Assembly (NCBI RefSeq): GCF_000621625.1
Contig: NZ_JHXV01000005.1
Span: forward strand, 276,519 to 340,518
Direction: 5' to 3'
Origin: Crocinitomix catalasitica ATCC 23190
GTDB taxonomy: Bacteria; Bacteroidota; Bacteroidia; Flavobacteriales_D; Crocinitomicaceae
Length of the DNA: 64,000 nt
Positions 54,915 through 64,000 of this stretch are shown piece by piece; the first letter of the stretch is position 1, and every line of letters begins with the position of its first letter. The notes under the pieces were generated by a model, which searched no databases, was not told the origin of the DNA, and saw nothing but the letters and a program-made list of their open reading frames with translations. The translations under genes were made by a program, and so were the position numbers.

Positions 54915-56036
54915 TTAGAGTTCAGGCAACACATGTAAAATTGGATTCAAAATTGACTCCCCAAATACCATTGATCGTTCTGGAGACCATCCATAAATTG
55001 TATCCGGTAAATCATCATTATCTTTAAAAGGCATCTCTATCGTAAATGACAGACAATTAAACCTTTCCGCTACAGCATTTGAACAGACCGTTAAATTTGC
55101 TTCTCCTGGCTTATCAGCCCCATAATTATGTTCATCCTGAAAATCAGGGCTCACCGCCATCCAATTGTTCTTAAATTGTTCTTCTAATTGTTTTAGCTCT
55201 AAATTATAACTTGGGATACCTTCTGAAGCTGCCACAAAATTGAATGGAATTGCTTCGTCTCCGTGAATATCCAATAATAAGTCAACCCCTGTCTTATCCA
55301 TCTTCGCTAGACAATGATATACTTCTGGACTATTTTGGATAGAAGGACTCGCCCATTCTCTATTTAAATTCATTCCAGCTGCATTCGCTCGTAAATTTCC
55401 CGCAATAGAGCCATCAATATTCATATTCGGAATGATATAGAAACAAACATCCTCCAATAATTTTTTAGAAACAGGATCATTGCTATCTAATAAACGATCT
55501 ACTAATCCTTCAATAAACCACTCTGCCATACTTTCACCAGGGTGTTGACGTGCAACTACCCAAACACTTTTCCCAATACCTTCTTCACCAATAACCAATA
55601 AATCGATATCCCTCCCCTCTACCGTTTCTCCAATAACTTCAACTTTACATAAATCAGATAATTCTGCTGAATGCACTAGATTTTGATGTCTATCGTATGA
55701 ATATGGGGCGAAATATGCGAAATACAAACTGTTTTGCGTTGGTTCAAAATCGACTTTCAAAACGCCATCCACATAGGTTGTAGGAATTCTAAACCATTCA
55801 ATTCTATCGTATGAAGCACAAATATTATAATTTTCCCATCCATCAGGATAAGTAGATTGCCCAGCATTTAAAATCTCAATAGTAACTGCTTGATTAATCA
55901 CTCCAGTCAATCGAAAATGGAACCATTGCAAAAAGTCCGATTTCGTATCTTTTCTGATATTCAGTTTTATTAAACCGTTAGAATTTATGCTAACGACCTC
56001 GATATTACCGCTATCAAATTTAGTTGAGATTTTCAT
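54915..56036 (-). CDS. M14 family zinc carboxypeptidase, cytosolic-carboxypeptidase-like
   Basis: 373 residues, no signal. N-terminal beta domain (about 1-125; FLQWFHFRLTG, SYDRIEWFRIPTTY) typical of AGBL/CCP-type M14 enzymes. Catalytic domain with Zn ligands in ARQHPGESMAEWF (His and Glu) and LLDIHGDE (His), LNREWASPS and the catalytic Glu in SFTIEMPFKDND. Expected to trim C-terminal residues of peptides or proteins in the cytoplasm. Substrate unknown. Confidence 0.9.
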   Translation of the reverse strand: MKISTKFDSGNIEVVSINSNGLIKLNIRKDTKSDFLQWFHFRLTGVINQAVTIEILNAGQSTYPDGWENYNICASYDRIEWFRIPTTYVDGVLKVDFEPTQNSLYFAYFAPYSYDRHQNLVHSAELSDLCKVEVIGETVEGRDIDLLVIGEEGIGKSVWVVARQHPGESMAEWFIEGLVDRLLDSNDPVSKKLLEDVCFYIIPNMNIDGSIAGNLRANAAGMNLNREWASPSIQNSPEVYHCLAKMDKTGVDLLLDIHGDEAIPFNFVAASEGIPSYNLELKQLEEQFKNNWMAVSPDFQDEHNYGADKPGEANLTVCSNAVAERFNCLSFTIEMPFKDNDDLPDTIYGWSPERSMVFGESILNPILHVLPEL

Positions 56037-56099
56037 TATGTGTTTTTTTTCACAAAATACTCAAATATCGAAAACAAAAATTGAAAAAGAATTGATTTT

Positions 56100-56807
56100 T
56101 TAATGTCTCTTCGACTTTAATAAATTCGGATAATTGGCCTGAAATTTATTCAACCTTGGAATTGAGACAGAACGAATATAACCACTATTCGGATGAAGTC
56201 TTTCATAATTTTGATGATACCCCTCTCCCATCCAAAACTTATCAAAACGCTTGACTTCACTGGCAACATTTAATCCTGTAGCTTCTAAATCAACTATCTT
56301 TTTATCGATGATCTCTTTTTCAATATTATTCGAATAAAAAGCAATGCTGCGATATTGACTACCATGATCAGGACCTTGTCCATTCACTTGCTCAATATTT
56401 TGACTACCAAAATAAACATCCACAAGATCTTTGAAACTTACGATTGTAGAATCATATAAAATTTCAACCGCCTCAGCATGTCCTGTTTGACCAGTATTAG
56501 ATGCTTCGTAAGTTGGATTATCTGTATGACCTCCTGAATATCCGTTATAAACTTCTTTTACCCCTTTTACACTTTCAAAAATAGCTTCTACACACCAAAA
56601 ACAACCGGATGCGAAATAAGCCTTTTTAATATAAGCTTCGTTAATCTCCTCATCAACTTCTAAAACATCGACGTCTTTACTTAATTCTTCACTTAAAAAA
56701 GATGGCAATTCTTGATCAGATTTATTTGTTTCAACAGGCGAATCACAGGCTGTTAAGCCGAATATTGCCATAAAAAACACATTCAATAACATACTTACTT
56801 TGATCAT
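56100..56807 (-). CDS. msrA: peptide-methionine (S)-S-oxide reductase, lipoprotein
   Basis: 235 residues. Lipoprotein signal (FFMAIFGLTAC, Cys21), acidic linker, then the MsrA domain (about 61-225) with FASGCFWCVEAIF (C69 nucleophile, C72), YNGYSGGHTDNPTYE, TGHAEAVEI and the late GYHQNYE. Repairs oxidised methionine in envelope proteins. No cysteine occurs in the C-terminal tail where E. coli MsrA has its recycling cysteines, so C72 may be the resolving residue. No MsrB domain or neighbour. Confidence 0.94.
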   Translation of the reverse strand: MIKVSMLLNVFFMAIFGLTACDSPVETNKSDQELPSFLSEELSKDVDVLEVDEEINEAYIKKAYFASGCFWCVEAIFESVKGVKEVYNGYSGGHTDNPTYEASNTGQTGHAEAVEILYDSTIVSFKDLVDVYFGSQNIEQVNGQGPDHGSQYRSIAFYSNNIEKEIIDKKIVDLEATGLNVASEVKRFDKFWMGEGYHQNYERLHPNSGYIRSVSIPRLNKFQANYPNLLKSKRH

Positions 56808-56972
56808 AATTAATTTTATTTGTTGGACGCATTTAATCAGCTGAACTTACAAAATATGAAGTCATAATTTATAAAATTAAATAATTGACAGAGAATTTGA
56901 TTCATTTTTTTTAATCAAATGATCAGTTTCATCCGAAAATTCAGAAAAATGTAATTATCTTAACCGATAATT

Positions 56973-58205
56973 ATGAAATTTACAGAATTAAACTTAAAAG
57001 ACGAGCTACTTGAAGCATTGTCTTATATGGGGTTTGAAAATGCAACTCCAATCCAAGAAAAAGCAATCCCTTATATTTTAGATAATAAAGATTTAATCGC
57101 ATGTGCACAAACGGGAACAGGTAAGACTGCCGCATTTGTACTGCCTATTCTAAATAAATTAGTCGGTAAAAAAGATCCATCGATCAACACGTTAATTATC
57201 GTTCCAACGAGAGAATTAGCCATCCAAATTGAACAACAAATTCAAGGTTTAGCCTATTTTGTTTCAGTTGGATCTAAAGCTGTATATGGAGGTGGAGACG
57301 GTAAAGACTGGGATTTACAAAGAGATGCACTAAAAAATGGTAAAGACATTATTGTTGCAACGCCAGGGAAATTATTATCTCATTTAAAAATGGGATATGT
57401 TAACTTTAAGCAAGTTAAACATTTGGTTCTTGATGAAGCGGACAGAATGTTAGATATGGGATTTAATGAGGATTTAACTAAAATCATTTCTTACCTCCCT
57501 AAAAACATTCAGACATTAATGTTTAGTGCAACAATGCCCTCTAAAATTAAGGAATTGGCAAGAAAAACGATGAAGTCCCCGATGGAGATTACTTTAGCCG
57601 TTTCAAAACCTGCAGAAGGTGTTACTCAGGGCGCTTACATTACTTTTGACGATCAAAAGAACGCTGTACTGAAACATATTCTTGACGAAAGAAAAGACTA
57701 TGACGGGATCATCATTTTTACATCTGCGAAAGTTAAGGTATCTCAGATCAATCAATTCTTAAGAAAAAATGGATTTCAATCGAAAACGATCTCTTCGAAT
57801 TTGAACCAGACTGAGCGTGAAGAGGTTTTACAACAATTTAGAGCGAAAAGAATTCGAATTCTAGTTGCTACTGATGTGATGTCACGTGGAATTGACATTA
57901 AGGAAATAAGTATGGTAATTAATTATGACGTTCCTCATGACGCTGAAGATTATGTTCACAGAATAGGAAGAACGGCTCGTGCCAACACAAAAGGTGAAGC
58001 TTATACCCTCGTCAATCCTAAGGATTTTCACAAATTGCGTAAAATTGAAAAATTAATCGAGAATGAAGTTCCTAAAATTGCTGTTCCTGAAGAATTAGGT
58101 GCTGCACCTGATTGGAATGCAAAACCTTCGAAACCACAATTCAAGAAAAAACCTTTCAATAAGAAACCTAAAAAAACAAATCAACATAAAGCAAAAGCTG
58201 ATTAA
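56973..58205 (+). CDS. DEAD-box RNA helicase, RhlE-like
   Basis: 410 residues. Motifs: FENATPIQEKAIP (Q), AQTGTGKT (I), PTRELAIQ (Ia), TPGK (Ib), VLDEADRMLDMGF (II), SAT (III), IIIFTSAK (IV), DVMSRGIDI (V), HRIGRTAR (VI). Basic unstructured tail (about 375-410; QFKKKPFNKKPKK). ATP-dependent RNA unwinding, usually ribosome assembly or cold adaptation. Monocistronic. Confidence 0.94.
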   Translation: MKFTELNLKDELLEALSYMGFENATPIQEKAIPYILDNKDLIACAQTGTGKTAAFVLPILNKLVGKKDPSINTLIIVPTRELAIQIEQQIQGLAYFVSVGSKAVYGGGDGKDWDLQRDALKNGKDIIVATPGKLLSHLKMGYVNFKQVKHLVLDEADRMLDMGFNEDLTKIISYLPKNIQTLMFSATMPSKIKELARKTMKSPMEITLAVSKPAEGVTQGAYITFDDQKNAVLKHILDERKDYDGIIIFTSAKVKVSQINQFLRKNGFQSKTISSNLNQTEREEVLQQFRAKRIRILVATDVMSRGIDIKEISMVINYDVPHDAEDYVHRIGRTARANTKGEAYTLVNPKDFHKLRKIEKLIENEVPKIAVPEELGAAPDWNAKPSKPQFKKKPFNKKPKKTNQHKAKAD

Positions 58206-58375
58206 CTTCGGTCTTTCACTAAGTAACAGTTTTTAAATTGTTACTTATTCTTTTATATGTATAACTATGCTTTGTTAAATCATAAGAAACCTTAATTCCT
58301 TGATTCAATTATCTAATCTCGACTTTTCTTTGATCATTCATTGTTAAATTTAACGTTTAAAATATTCTCCTCCTC

Positions 58376-61300
58376 ATGAAAATAACAACCCTATTATTTT
58401 TAATCATCTCTATTTCTTCAGCGAACTTTTTAAATGCACAAGAGAAAAGTTACCAAGGTTTACTTTGGGAAATCTCTGGGAACGGACTCAACACACCCAG
58501 TTATTTATATGGAACGATGCATGTTTCTAATAAATTAGCTTTTAATGTGAGCGATTCATTCTATTTGTGTTTGAATAACGCAGAGGGAATTGCTTTAGAA
58601 TCTTCTCCGGCGAATTGGATGGAAGATTATCGAGAAATGGGAGCATTTACGCCTCAAAATTTTGGATACGGTAAAGATTTTTACCAACAAGCTTTTAATA
58701 TAAACTCACCTGAATCTGCTGTCATCTATAATCTATTGCAAAACAAAAATGGTTTAATGAACCAAATCTTGTACAGATATAGACCTGGAAACGATGATTA
58801 TGAAGAGAATACCTTTTTAGACATGTTTATCTATCAAGCGGGTGCTAAAAATGCCAAACCTATTTATAGCCTTGAAACACTTGATGAAGTGATTGATCTT
58901 TCGGTGAAATCAATGACACCGGACAAGGAAAAGAAAAGAGAAAATACTAAAAATTCATTACTTGAAAAAGATAGACAGCACAAATACGTTCTATTAGAGG
59001 ATGCATATAGACGCGGCGACTTGAATCAAATTGACTCACTAAGTAAAACTGACAATCCAACTTCGGTTTACCATAAGTATTTTATTGTTGAAAGAAACAA
59101 AAATATGGTGAGAAGAATTGATTCGATTGTCAATTCCAAATCCTTATTCATTGGAGTCGGTGCCGCTCATTTACCGGGAGATGAAGGGATGATTGAATTG
59201 TTGAGAAATGAAGGTTTTACTGTTCGTTCCGTAACCTCTAAATCGTCGAATAAGTCCCATAAAATGAGAAAAAAACTTGAAGCTTTATACAAATCAATTC
59301 CGTTTCAGGAAGAAGAAACCATTGATGATTTTATGAAGGTTAGCGTACCTGGAGAATTATATGAAATGCCAACTGGCAAAGTCGGACGAATGGAATATTT
59401 GTGCCCTGAGCCGATTAATGGTGGTTATTATAATGTAATCAGACAATTTACACTCGGTCCCATTTTCAATAAAGACCCTGAATTCTATCAAAAATCTTTA
59501 GATAGTCTTCTTTATATCGCTACACCTGGGGAATTAATTAAAAAGGAAGATATTGAGGTTAATGGATATAAAGGTTATAATATTCTAACCAAAACGAGTA
59601 AAAATGCCTTTGTTAATTATAATGTATTCTTCACTCCTACAGAGATTGTAGTTTTAAAAGGATTTGGATTGAAAGATTATATTCTAAAATCAGGCCCTAA
59701 ATCGTTTTTTAGTAAATTATCCCTTGCTCCAAGTCATTCTAATTGGACGACAGTAACACCTGAATTTGGTGGTGCCGAATGGCAAATGAAAGGACTTGTT
59801 ACTGGCCAAGACTTGATACCAGGACTTGAAGATAGCGGAATTGATCCTTTTTACCAATCATACGATCAATCAACTAAGAATTATTATATGGCAATGAGGT
59901 ATACACTGAACGACCTAGATTATATTGAAGAGGATTCGTTTGACTTAGCTTATTTAGGGGAACAATTTGCGGAGCGATTAGGATATGATATTGCATCAAC
60001 TGATTTTAGCACGAATAAAGGGTATGCTAATATCAGACAAGAATTAAAAATAAAAGACAAATATACAGATCGTAAATCTTCACTTTATATCAATTTAATT
60101 ACTGAACGTGGTCAATACTACTTGATGTGCTCAACAACAAATGATGCGGACGGTGAAAAGTTTTTTAACTCGTTTAAATTAACGGATTATAAATTAGACC
60201 AGCCATACGAAGAATACGAGGATACTGTTCGTTTTTATACTGTTCAAACAATCAAGAAGAAAGAAGCTAAAACTTTTGGTGGTGGTTATGATTTTTATAG
60301 AAATAATAATCAATCTGACGAGGATGAGACTTATAAAGGATCGACGTCAAGTAATTTTCATAACGAACCGCGTTCTGGAGAAGACATCTATGTAGGTTAT
60401 TCAAAATTCCACAATTATGATGGCGCTGATTCATTAGCCGCTTTCTGGGATTACAGAAAAAAGAAGCTTATTGAAGACAATGATTTTATTCTGTCAAGAG
60501 AAAAACATAAAGAATTAGATAATGGACACCAACTCTCGTTCTTATTGAGCGATACTGGAAGCGCAAAAGGAATAATGACGCAATTGGTTGCGCAACACGG
60601 TGTTCTTTACACCATACAAGCTTTAATTGATACGACTAAAGGTCCATCGGAATATGTGCAAACATTTTTTGAAACTTTCAACCCTATGGATACCATGGTT
60701 GGAAGAAATATTTTTGAAGACAAAGCTGATGTTTTCTTTGAGCACGTAAATTCGACAGATAGTTTACTTAAGGTAAATGCAATGAAATCTATCGAATCAA
60801 TAGATTTTAAAGAAAAAGATATTGAAAAATTGGTAGAAGTATATCACAATTTCGAATTTGACGAAAAACAGGAAGCTCTTCAACGGGAGAATTTAATTCA
60901 TGGTTTAGGGAATGTTGAAGATCAAAAAGCATACGATTTTTTATTCTCAGTTTTTGACGAAAACAACTTTAACGCCGACCTGCAATTCGCTGTTTTACAT
61001 TGTTTCTCATTTACGGAAACAGAAGAAGCTTACGCGGCTATTAAAAAATTACTGCTAGAAAATCCGCCTTTCACAAATAATCAACGCAAATTGAACTTCT
61101 TCGATAATCTATACGATTCATTAGAATTAGCTAAAGATTACTTCCCTGAAATGTTAGATCTAGTTCAATATGCCGACTATAATCCTTACGTTTTAGAATT
61201 ATTAGCTGAAGGATACTTAGATTCAGTATTCACTTTTGACAATTTCAAATCTGAAAAAAACTCAATCTACAGAAATGCAAAAATAGAGTTAAAGCGAATG

Positions 61301-62005
61301 GTCGCAGCGCAGAAAAAAATCAAATCAGAAGACAAATATAATAGAGATTATACGCTTACTAATCAGTATGGTGTTTACCATAATCTATTGATGGACTATT
61401 ATACTTTGATGTGTGGCTTTAAAGTCAATGGGAACGAAGATGTTGATGTGTTTTTTAAAGATATTGATCGAATAGAAAATAATAAGTTTTTATTAGAGGC
61501 AGAGATCATTCATCATCAATTAGGACTACCAGTAGATACTGCTAAAATTAATAAAGTAGCGAATGATTTAGATTATAGACAATGGGTTTATAACCGTTTA
61601 GAAGACGAGGAATTATTGACATATTTCCCAGCGCATATTTCTCAGCAAGATATGGCAGAAGCTATTCTTTACAACAATAATTTAGATGATGAAAAAGATA
61701 CCATTGTATTCTTGAAAAAATTAGAAGTTGACAATGGAAAAGAAAAGGGATTTATTTACTTTTTTAAACGTAAGAATGATGACAATTTAAATTGGATGAT
61801 TGATTATGTTGGACTTTTACCAATAAGTGACGAGAAGTTAATCGACGGCTATTTCGAAAAGAAGTTGGGGTTCGCTGTACAAAATGAAGAGGAAATAGAA
61901 CTTACAATTCATAAAACGATCGAATATTTCGAATTACAACATAGAAAACGTGTTAAAACGAATACTGGATATGGTAATTACGAAGATTTTTATGGAATGT
62001 ACTAA
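58376..62005 (+). CDS. TraB/GumN domain protein with long C-terminal extension
   Basis: 1209 residues, signal peptide to about 22. TraB/GumN domain (about 27-285) with SYLYGTMHVSNKLAF (H49), the Glu-rich GIALESSPA and late GVGAAHLPGDEG. Members are predicted metal-dependent, Tiki-like hydrolases. Typical members are near 300 residues. The extra 900 residues include a beta-rich middle (about 300-620), a polar linker (about 640-690; YRNNNQSDEDE) and a helical part with HEAT-like repeats (about 785-930; LLKVNAMKSIESIDFKEKDI, then AYDFLFSVFDENN). No T9SS tail or terminal barrel seen. Function unknown. Confidence 0.82.
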   Translation: MKITTLLFLIISISSANFLNAQEKSYQGLLWEISGNGLNTPSYLYGTMHVSNKLAFNVSDSFYLCLNNAEGIALESSPANWMEDYREMGAFTPQNFGYGKDFYQQAFNINSPESAVIYNLLQNKNGLMNQILYRYRPGNDDYEENTFLDMFIYQAGAKNAKPIYSLETLDEVIDLSVKSMTPDKEKKRENTKNSLLEKDRQHKYVLLEDAYRRGDLNQIDSLSKTDNPTSVYHKYFIVERNKNMVRRIDSIVNSKSLFIGVGAAHLPGDEGMIELLRNEGFTVRSVTSKSSNKSHKMRKKLEALYKSIPFQEEETIDDFMKVSVPGELYEMPTGKVGRMEYLCPEPINGGYYNVIRQFTLGPIFNKDPEFYQKSLDSLLYIATPGELIKKEDIEVNGYKGYNILTKTSKNAFVNYNVFFTPTEIVVLKGFGLKDYILKSGPKSFFSKLSLAPSHSNWTTVTPEFGGAEWQMKGLVTGQDLIPGLEDSGIDPFYQSYDQSTKNYYMAMRYTLNDLDYIEEDSFDLAYLGEQFAERLGYDIASTDFSTNKGYANIRQELKIKDKYTDRKSSLYINLITERGQYYLMCSTTNDADGEKFFNSFKLTDYKLDQPYEEYEDTVRFYTVQTIKKKEAKTFGGGYDFYRNNNQSDEDETYKGSTSSNFHNEPRSGEDIYVGYSKFHNYDGADSLAAFWDYRKKKLIEDNDFILSREKHKELDNGHQLSFLLSDTGSAKGIMTQLVAQHGVLYTIQALIDTTKGPSEYVQTFFETFNPMDTMVGRNIFEDKADVFFEHVNSTDSLLKVNAMKSIESIDFKEKDIEKLVEVYHNFEFDEKQEALQRENLIHGLGNVEDQKAYDFLFSVFDENNFNADLQFAVLHCFSFTETEEAYAAIKKLLLENPPFTNNQRKLNFFDNLYDSLELAKDYFPEMLDLVQYADYNPYVLELLAEGYLDSVFTFDNFKSEKNSIYRNAKIELKRMVAAQKKIKSEDKYNRDYTLTNQYGVYHNLLMDYYTLMCGFKVNGNEDVDVFFKDIDRIENNKFLLEAEIIHHQLGLPVDTAKINKVANDLDYRQWVYNRLEDEELLTYFPAHISQQDMAEAILYNNNLDDEKDTIVFLKKLEVDNGKEKGFIYFFKRKNDDNLNWMIDYVGLLPISDEKLIDGYFEKKLGFAVQNEEEIELTIHKTIEYFELQHRKRVKTNTGYGNYEDFYGMY

Positions 62006-62015
62006 TCCTTCTTCC

Positions 62016-62963
62016 CTACTTTACCAGAGCGTTTATGATTTCTGAAATTGGTCGAATTGATTTGACATGTTCAATTGTCGGTCCTGCACACCAAACAGTT
62101 TTATATGTAGCACTGAATGCTGACTTTTCAAGCGATTTCATTCCTTTTACAAAAGTCAACATCTTTACCCATTTTTTCAAACGTTTGTTCTTACTTAACA
62201 TGGCTTCTAACCAATTTTGTTTCGTTCCTATTTTTTGAACATAGGGTGTATTAATCACTGTACAGGGCGAACCTGAAACCTTTGTACTCAAAACAATATC
62301 CTTTGCCCCGTAATCGACACAAGCTTGTTTGTACTCATCTGACACATCAGATTCTTCACTTGCAATAAAAATACTTCCTACTGATGCTCCGCAAGCACCA
62401 AGGGATAATACATGGTCTAATTCTGCCTTGTTCCCTACTCCTCCAGCTGAAATAACTGGAATGTTACATTCTTCAACTAAAAGAGGTATCAACTCTTCAC
62501 GTGACATCGGTCCAGCATGTCCGCCAGCTTCTTTATTCACAGCGATCACAGCATCAGCACCTAATTGCTCAACTTTTTTAGCGAATTTCAAATCCACCAC
62601 ATCACAAAAGACTTTAATTCCTTTTGCCTTACATTGTTTAATAACCTCTGCTGGTGAACCCAATGATGTAATGATATAGTCAACGCCCAACTCGACTGAT
62701 GTTTTTAATTGCTGTTCCATTTTTGGATTCGATTTATTAACAATCAAATTAACGCCCATTGGACCTGTCGATTTTGCACGAACTTCTTTGATAGCTGCCC
62801 TAAATTCTTCGTCTGTTCTATAATTTAAAGCTGGAACGGCACCTGTAATGCCATTGTTTGAAGCAGCAATTAACATTTTAGAATTTGACACCAAAAACAT
62901 AGGTGCCATAATTATCGGGAATTCAATTCCCAAAATCTCGGTCAATAATCGTTTGTCTTTCAT
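62016..62963 (-). CDS. nitronate monooxygenase family FMN enzyme
   Basis: 315 residues, TIM-barrel. IIMAPMFLVSN at the start, GVNLIVNKSNP, NKEAGGHAGPMSREELIP with the catalytic His, and VISAGGVGNKAELDHVLSLGACGASVGS for FMN phosphate. Resembles 2-nitropropane dioxygenase/FabK-like enzymes. Oxidises nitronates such as propionate-3-nitronate. Monocistronic. Confidence 0.9.
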   Translation of the reverse strand: MKDKRLLTEILGIEFPIIMAPMFLVSNSKMLIAASNNGITGAVPALNYRTDEEFRAAIKEVRAKSTGPMGVNLIVNKSNPKMEQQLKTSVELGVDYIITSLGSPAEVIKQCKAKGIKVFCDVVDLKFAKKVEQLGADAVIAVNKEAGGHAGPMSREELIPLLVEECNIPVISAGGVGNKAELDHVLSLGACGASVGSIFIASEESDVSDEYKQACVDYGAKDIVLSTKVSGSPCTVINTPYVQKIGTKQNWLEAMLSKNKRLKKWVKMLTFVKGMKSLEKSAFSATYKTVWCAGPTIEHVKSIRPISEIINALVK

Positions 62964-63042
62964 ACTTAATAAATTCCTTATAAAGTTACTTTATTAATTT
63001 AAAAGCTCAAACGTTTATGGTAATTATTTTATGCACGCATAA

Positions 63043-63668
63043 TTAATTATTCAAATTCGATTGAATCATACCGAGAATCTTTTTATAATATTTATCCACC
63101 CATAATGAATATTGATATCCTGATGGATGCAAATTATCAGAGGCTACAAGTTTTGTTTCAACTAAACCTTGTCTAGATATTTCCGTGATATCAAAATATG
63201 TCACTCCGAATTCAAACGAAACAGACTTACAAATGTTATTATACCCATCAATTCGTGCTGATATTTTAGCTTGATTGGGAGCACCATAAGGTGTGAAGCC
63301 ATAATCAGGAATACTCAAAACAAATACACCCGCTTCTCCTGATCTAGCTTGAGCTATTGCAAATGCTAAACATTTTCTAAACTTTTCTTCAAAACTTTCA
63401 ATTGTTTCACCTTGGAACTCGTTGTTTACACCGATCAATAATGCGACTAAATCAAATTTTGATTCATTTAATACTGTTCTAGCGCTTAATAATAACTGAT
63501 CCGTTCTCCAACCAGTCTTAGCAATAATTTTTACAGGTTCAATTAAAACATCTTGGGACTTTAATTTTTCTACCAGTTGATTTGGCCAGCGTAAATTAAT
63601 ATCAACAGACTCACCAATAGTGTATGAGTCTCCTAATGCGAGGAAAGAAATATTTTGGTCCTCCTTTT
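63043..63668 (-). pseudogene. SGNH/GDSL hydrolase gene cut off by an insertion sequence
   Basis: Open frame of about 208 codons from 63668 down to 63043 without a usable start. Block I FLALGDSYTIGE (Ser), block III LLIGVNNEFQG and block V SDNLHPSGYQYS (Asp and His) are intact, so the hydrolase core is complete. The reading enters from the IS edge with KEDQNISFLALG, as if following a lipoprotein signal peptide that now lies beyond the element. The best start-codon reading inside (63438) loses block I. Inactive unless a start is supplied from the element. Confidence 0.8.
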
Positions 63669-64000
63669 GGATCAGTCACAAAAGTTGGGGAAGAATTTAG
63701 ACTAAAATGATTTTCTTTGTAAAAAAGAATAAGTTTTGGAGGGATATTTAGACTTAATAAAAATGATTTTACCTGAGATTTTAGTAGCACATTTTGAGCT
63801 TACGGAATCAAAAAAAGTAGGAGAACGATTGAACCTTTATTTTGAGGAAAAGAATACTGTTCCCCAAGAATTTAATTCACGTCAATTAATTTCAAAAGGT
63901 TTTCATAAAACCATTACAGTTCAGGATTTTCCTTTAAAAGGTATGTTTGTTTTTTTTCATATTAAACGACGTAGATGGACAGATAAAGAAACATCTGAAA
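63669..64000 (+). mobile_element. left end of an ISAon1-type insertion sequence (partial)
   Basis: The hydrolase frame ends abruptly at about 63668. The sequence GGATCAGTCACAAAAGTTGG starting at 63669 resembles the GG-starting terminal repeats of ISL3-like elements. A transposase-type gene begins at 63763. The right end lies outside the window, so boundary and target duplication cannot be confirmed here. Confidence 0.65.
63763..64000 (+). CDS. ISAon1-type transposase N-terminal region protein (partial)
   Basis: 79 codons visible, running off the window. MILPEILVAHFELTESKKVG, an ISKGFHKTITVQDFPLKG segment and VFFHIKRRRWTDKETSE match the short N-terminal protein that precedes the main transposase in ISAon1-type elements of Bacteroidota, as I recall it. 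The main DDE transposase should follow to the right. Confidence 0.8.
   Translation, partial: MILPEILVAHFELTESKKVGERLNLYFEEKNTVPQEFNSRQLISKGFHKTITVQDFPLKGMFVFFHIKRRRWTDKETSE

Noticed and set aside
1..64000. tRNA, rRNA, riboswitch or CRISPR array
   Set aside because: None recognised by eye in the intergenic spaces; no regularly spaced repeats. A covariance-model scan was not possible.

Overview
The window looks like a chromosomal stretch of a Bacteroidota bacterium, most likely order Flavobacteriales. The evidence is an AT-rich genome, several type IX secretion (T9SS) C-terminal sorting domains, two TonB-receptor plus DUF4249 pairs, an S46 dipeptidyl-peptidase, a Bacteroidota-type LptD, and promoters of the TTTG-N17-23-TAnnTTTG class. 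No tRNA, rRNA or CRISPR array was recognised.

Region 1 (1-7.9 kb) is accessory. It holds an AlkD-like repair gene with a stop codon where codon 9 should be, and a heavily decayed tyrosine recombinase (1275-1770, minus strand). An AraC regulator follows, ahead of two OsmC-fold proteins and a DsbA/FrnE-like oxidoreductase, apparently a thiol/peroxide stress module. Next come a frameshifted lipoprotein esterase with a small outer-membrane protein, and a Crp/Fnr regulator paired with a DUF4386 membrane protein.

Region 2 (8.2-17.3 kb) is a duplicated module. Two very similar TonB-dependent receptor-DUF4249 lipoprotein pairs flank an oppositely oriented secreted transglutaminase.

Region 3 (17.3-33.4 kb) is housekeeping and stress. 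It holds Dps divergent from OxyR, a TPR protein, endonuclease III, a DivIC/FtsB-like protein, a T9SS adhesin-like protein, a DPP7-type S46 peptidase and an acyl-CoA thioesterase. It also has an NtrC-type regulator, a lone receiver and an AI-2E family permease in a run with holin-like and YtxH proteins, divergent from a PAS histidine kinase. HI0933-type flavoprotein and DUF6495 genes close the region.

Region 4 (33.5-44.6 kb) is envelope and surface. It holds a lipoprotein-DUF5723 pair (DUF5723 frameshifted near its end), T9SS cargo including an SGNH hydrolase, a DUF2520 protein, a GT39-like glycosyltransferase, a thiolase, and an unassigned protein with protein-kinase-like signatures.

Region 5 (44.6-56.8 kb) has a six-gene minus-strand run: amidase, MlaD/MCE, membrane Fe-S protein, HAD phosphatase, CCG Fe-S protein and a lipoprotein. 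It is divergent from lptD. An FdhF/YdeP molybdoenzyme, an M14 carboxypeptidase and a lipoprotein MsrA follow.

Region 6 (57-64 kb) has an RhlE-like helicase, a 1209-residue TraB/GumN protein with a long C-terminal extension, and a nitronate monooxygenase. At the right edge an SGNH-hydrolase gene is cut off by the left end of an ISAon1-type insertion sequence that runs off the window.

Four genes carry lesions (one nonsense, two frameshifts, one IS insertion). This means either recent decay or, for the single-base changes, assembly error. No clearly new defence or mobile system was found. The most open targets are the kinase-like protein at 43.5 kb, the TraB/GumN fusion and the two OsmC-fold proteins with complementary cysteines.
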